Assembly: GCA_027886185.1 (NCBI GenBank)
Contig: WOAB01000056.1
Location: 13,330,001-13,394,000, forward strand
DNA length: 64,000 nucleotides
Direction of reading: 5' to 3'
DNA from: Rheum nobile
Taxonomy: Eukaryota; Streptophyta; Magnoliopsida; Caryophyllales; Polygonaceae
Shown here: one piece after another, positions 62,767 to 64,000 of the stretch
Layout of the letters: each line of letters opens with the position of its first letter
Position numbering within the stretch: position 1 is the stretch's first letter
Position numbers and translations under genes: made by a program
The notes under the pieces: generated by a model
What the model saw: only the letters and a program-made list of their open reading frames with translations
Told to the model about the DNA's origin: nothing
Database searches by the model: none

Positions 62767-64000
62767 GAGAAGCCTGTTACTTATCAGATCTGCCTCCTTT
62801 CGATTACCCTCATTTGCCCCCGATATTCCAACCACCCTCGATTGTTCGTGGAAAGAAAAAAGAAGAAGGTCGCTCATCTGGCATTCTTGGAAGAGAAGAC
62901 GAAGAAGACGCCCAGCAGGTAGATATGGTTCTTCTTCTCCATGCCTCTTTCTGCATCTCGTTTCTCCTCTCATTTTTTTCAAATCACTACTGAGGGCTCT
63001 CATTTTTTACATCTTCTTGTTTAGGGATTCGATTTTACGAACTTTTAGGGCTTTTTAGAATTTGCAGAATGTGGTTTACGAATTGAGGGCTCTACGATTT
63101 GGGAGTTCAAGGCTCTCGTGTTTAGATTTTAGGGTTTTTGATTTGGGGCTTTGGGAGTTCAAGGCTCTCGTGTTTAGTTTTAGCATAATTTTAGGGCTTT
63201 ACGATTTGTGTGTTTAGTGTTTAGATTTTAGGGCTTTTGATTTGGGGGTTTAGGGTTTTTAGGGCATTACGATTTGGGGTTTAGATTTTAGGGTTTTTTA
63301 TTTGGGGCTTTGGGGATTTAGGGTTTATAGATTTTGAGCATGATTTGTGTTTGAGCATGATTTTATGATTTAGCCCATCAATATTGTTCTTTAATTTCTC
63401 TGCATCAACTGCTAAAACCCATTTGCTAGACGCTGAAGTAGTTACTAGAGATATGAGGGGAAGAGATACTTTTCTAATTAAACATGATTATTGGTGTGTT
63501 CTTCAAACTGTTGACATTTGGCAATAGAATATGTTATTGATAGATTGTGATGATATATGGCTTGTCTACTGATTACTATGATTGTGGTCTAGTACTTAAA
63601 GCAAACAGTAGTAGTACTTGATAACATTAACATGGGTTACTGGATGATGTTAATGTTACTATGATGCTAATGTTTGGACCCTATGAGCATGATTTGTGTT
63701 TGAGCATGGTTTGGCTTTTATGTGAAATAAAATTCTTGTTTTGTTTGCAAACCTGGGTTACTAGAAGCCCTTAAATACAAACACAAAAACAACACAAGAA
63801 AACTGAGAGGAAAAGACAGTAGAAAAGAGAGGAAGAGAGGAGAGTAAAAGAGGTAAAAAAGGAAAGGTAAAAAATGGGGTGACGATATTCTTCATCACAA
63901 CTTCTATGTGGTGCTGACATAGCATTGACCAACCATTTTGATGTTATTGGAATGACGATATTCTTCAGCACATCTATAATGTATGTAATCGCCTGGGTTT
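62767..64000 (+). other. Possible 5' exon and first intron of a host gene
   Basis: 62767-62920 is less AT-rich and ends CCCAGCAG before GTAGATATG, a plausible exon-donor border. Frames across it are Lys/Glu- or Arg-rich and I cannot name a product. From 62920 on, T-rich intron-like sequence contains telo-box-like TTTAGGGTTT motifs and a repeated GGGAGTTCAAGGCTCTCGTG (63103 and 63149). 63340-64000 shows no coding region; a purine-rich stretch lies at about 63795-63870 and GACGATATTCTTCA occurs twice near the end (63882, 63955). No downstream exon is in the window, so this is tentative. Confidence 0.3.

Noticed and set aside
63771..63971. 66-codon minus-strand ORF rich in Leu/Phe/Ser
   Set aside because: Antisense of a purine-rich low-complexity stretch.

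Overview
The window is nuclear DNA from a flowering plant (probably a eudicot, but no host gene here fixes the lineage). It is almost entirely transposable elements nested inside one another. The evidence is Ty3/gypsy and Ty1/copia LTR elements primed by initiator-tRNA-Met sites, an L1-type LINE with a DUF4283 ORF1, hAT and Mutator-like (MULE) DNA transposons, spliceosomal intron borders and two genes with the plant mobile domain (PMD). I see no intact host gene, tRNA or rRNA gene, CRISPR array or bacterial-type operon.

Layout. 1-3363: the 3' end of a deleted Tekay-type chromovirus. 3364-14519: two copies of a segment of about 1.05 kb. Copy 1 is split by a reverse solo LTR (3648-12193, TSD ATTAG), which is itself split by a hAT remnant (4997-5534) and a giant hAT foldback (5535-10893) whose two 2.7-kb arms are mirror images. 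14520-30866: a broken PMD gene, split by a reverse non-autonomous gypsy element (14797-28945, TSD CGAGC) that carries a nearly intact LINE (15990-21266) in one LTR. 31015-41735: a complete young Tekay element (TSD ACATC, LTRs about 1.4% different) whose gag-pol has an internal stop and a mutated catalytic Asp.

About 30950-62766: a Mutator-like element that seems to carry both a mudrA transposase gene (43521-45737, six in-frame stops and no frameshift) and a spliced PMD gene (45963-47325, last exon at 59428-59967). Within its PMD gene lies a reverse gypsy remnant (47328-59383). That remnant contains a reverse solo LTR (50777-57953, TSD GAGAG), which contains a copia element with gag but no pol (51260-57102, TSD ACTCT). 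The gypsy remnant also holds a solo copy of the same copia LTR (58012-58932, TSD CCCAA). At 60252-62215 is a Pack-MULE (TSD TAAATATTA) carrying subtilase fragments, split in turn by a solo LTR (60757-61414). 62767-64000 may be the 5' end of a host gene with a long first intron.

The elements interact mainly by nesting, and target-site duplications give the order of insertion. Most disabling changes are C-to-T or G-to-A transitions, as expected from long-term cytosine methylation. The best candidates for something beyond ordinary decay are the hAT inverted duplication, which could be a natural hairpin-RNA silencer, and the MULE that couples mudrA to a PMD gene.
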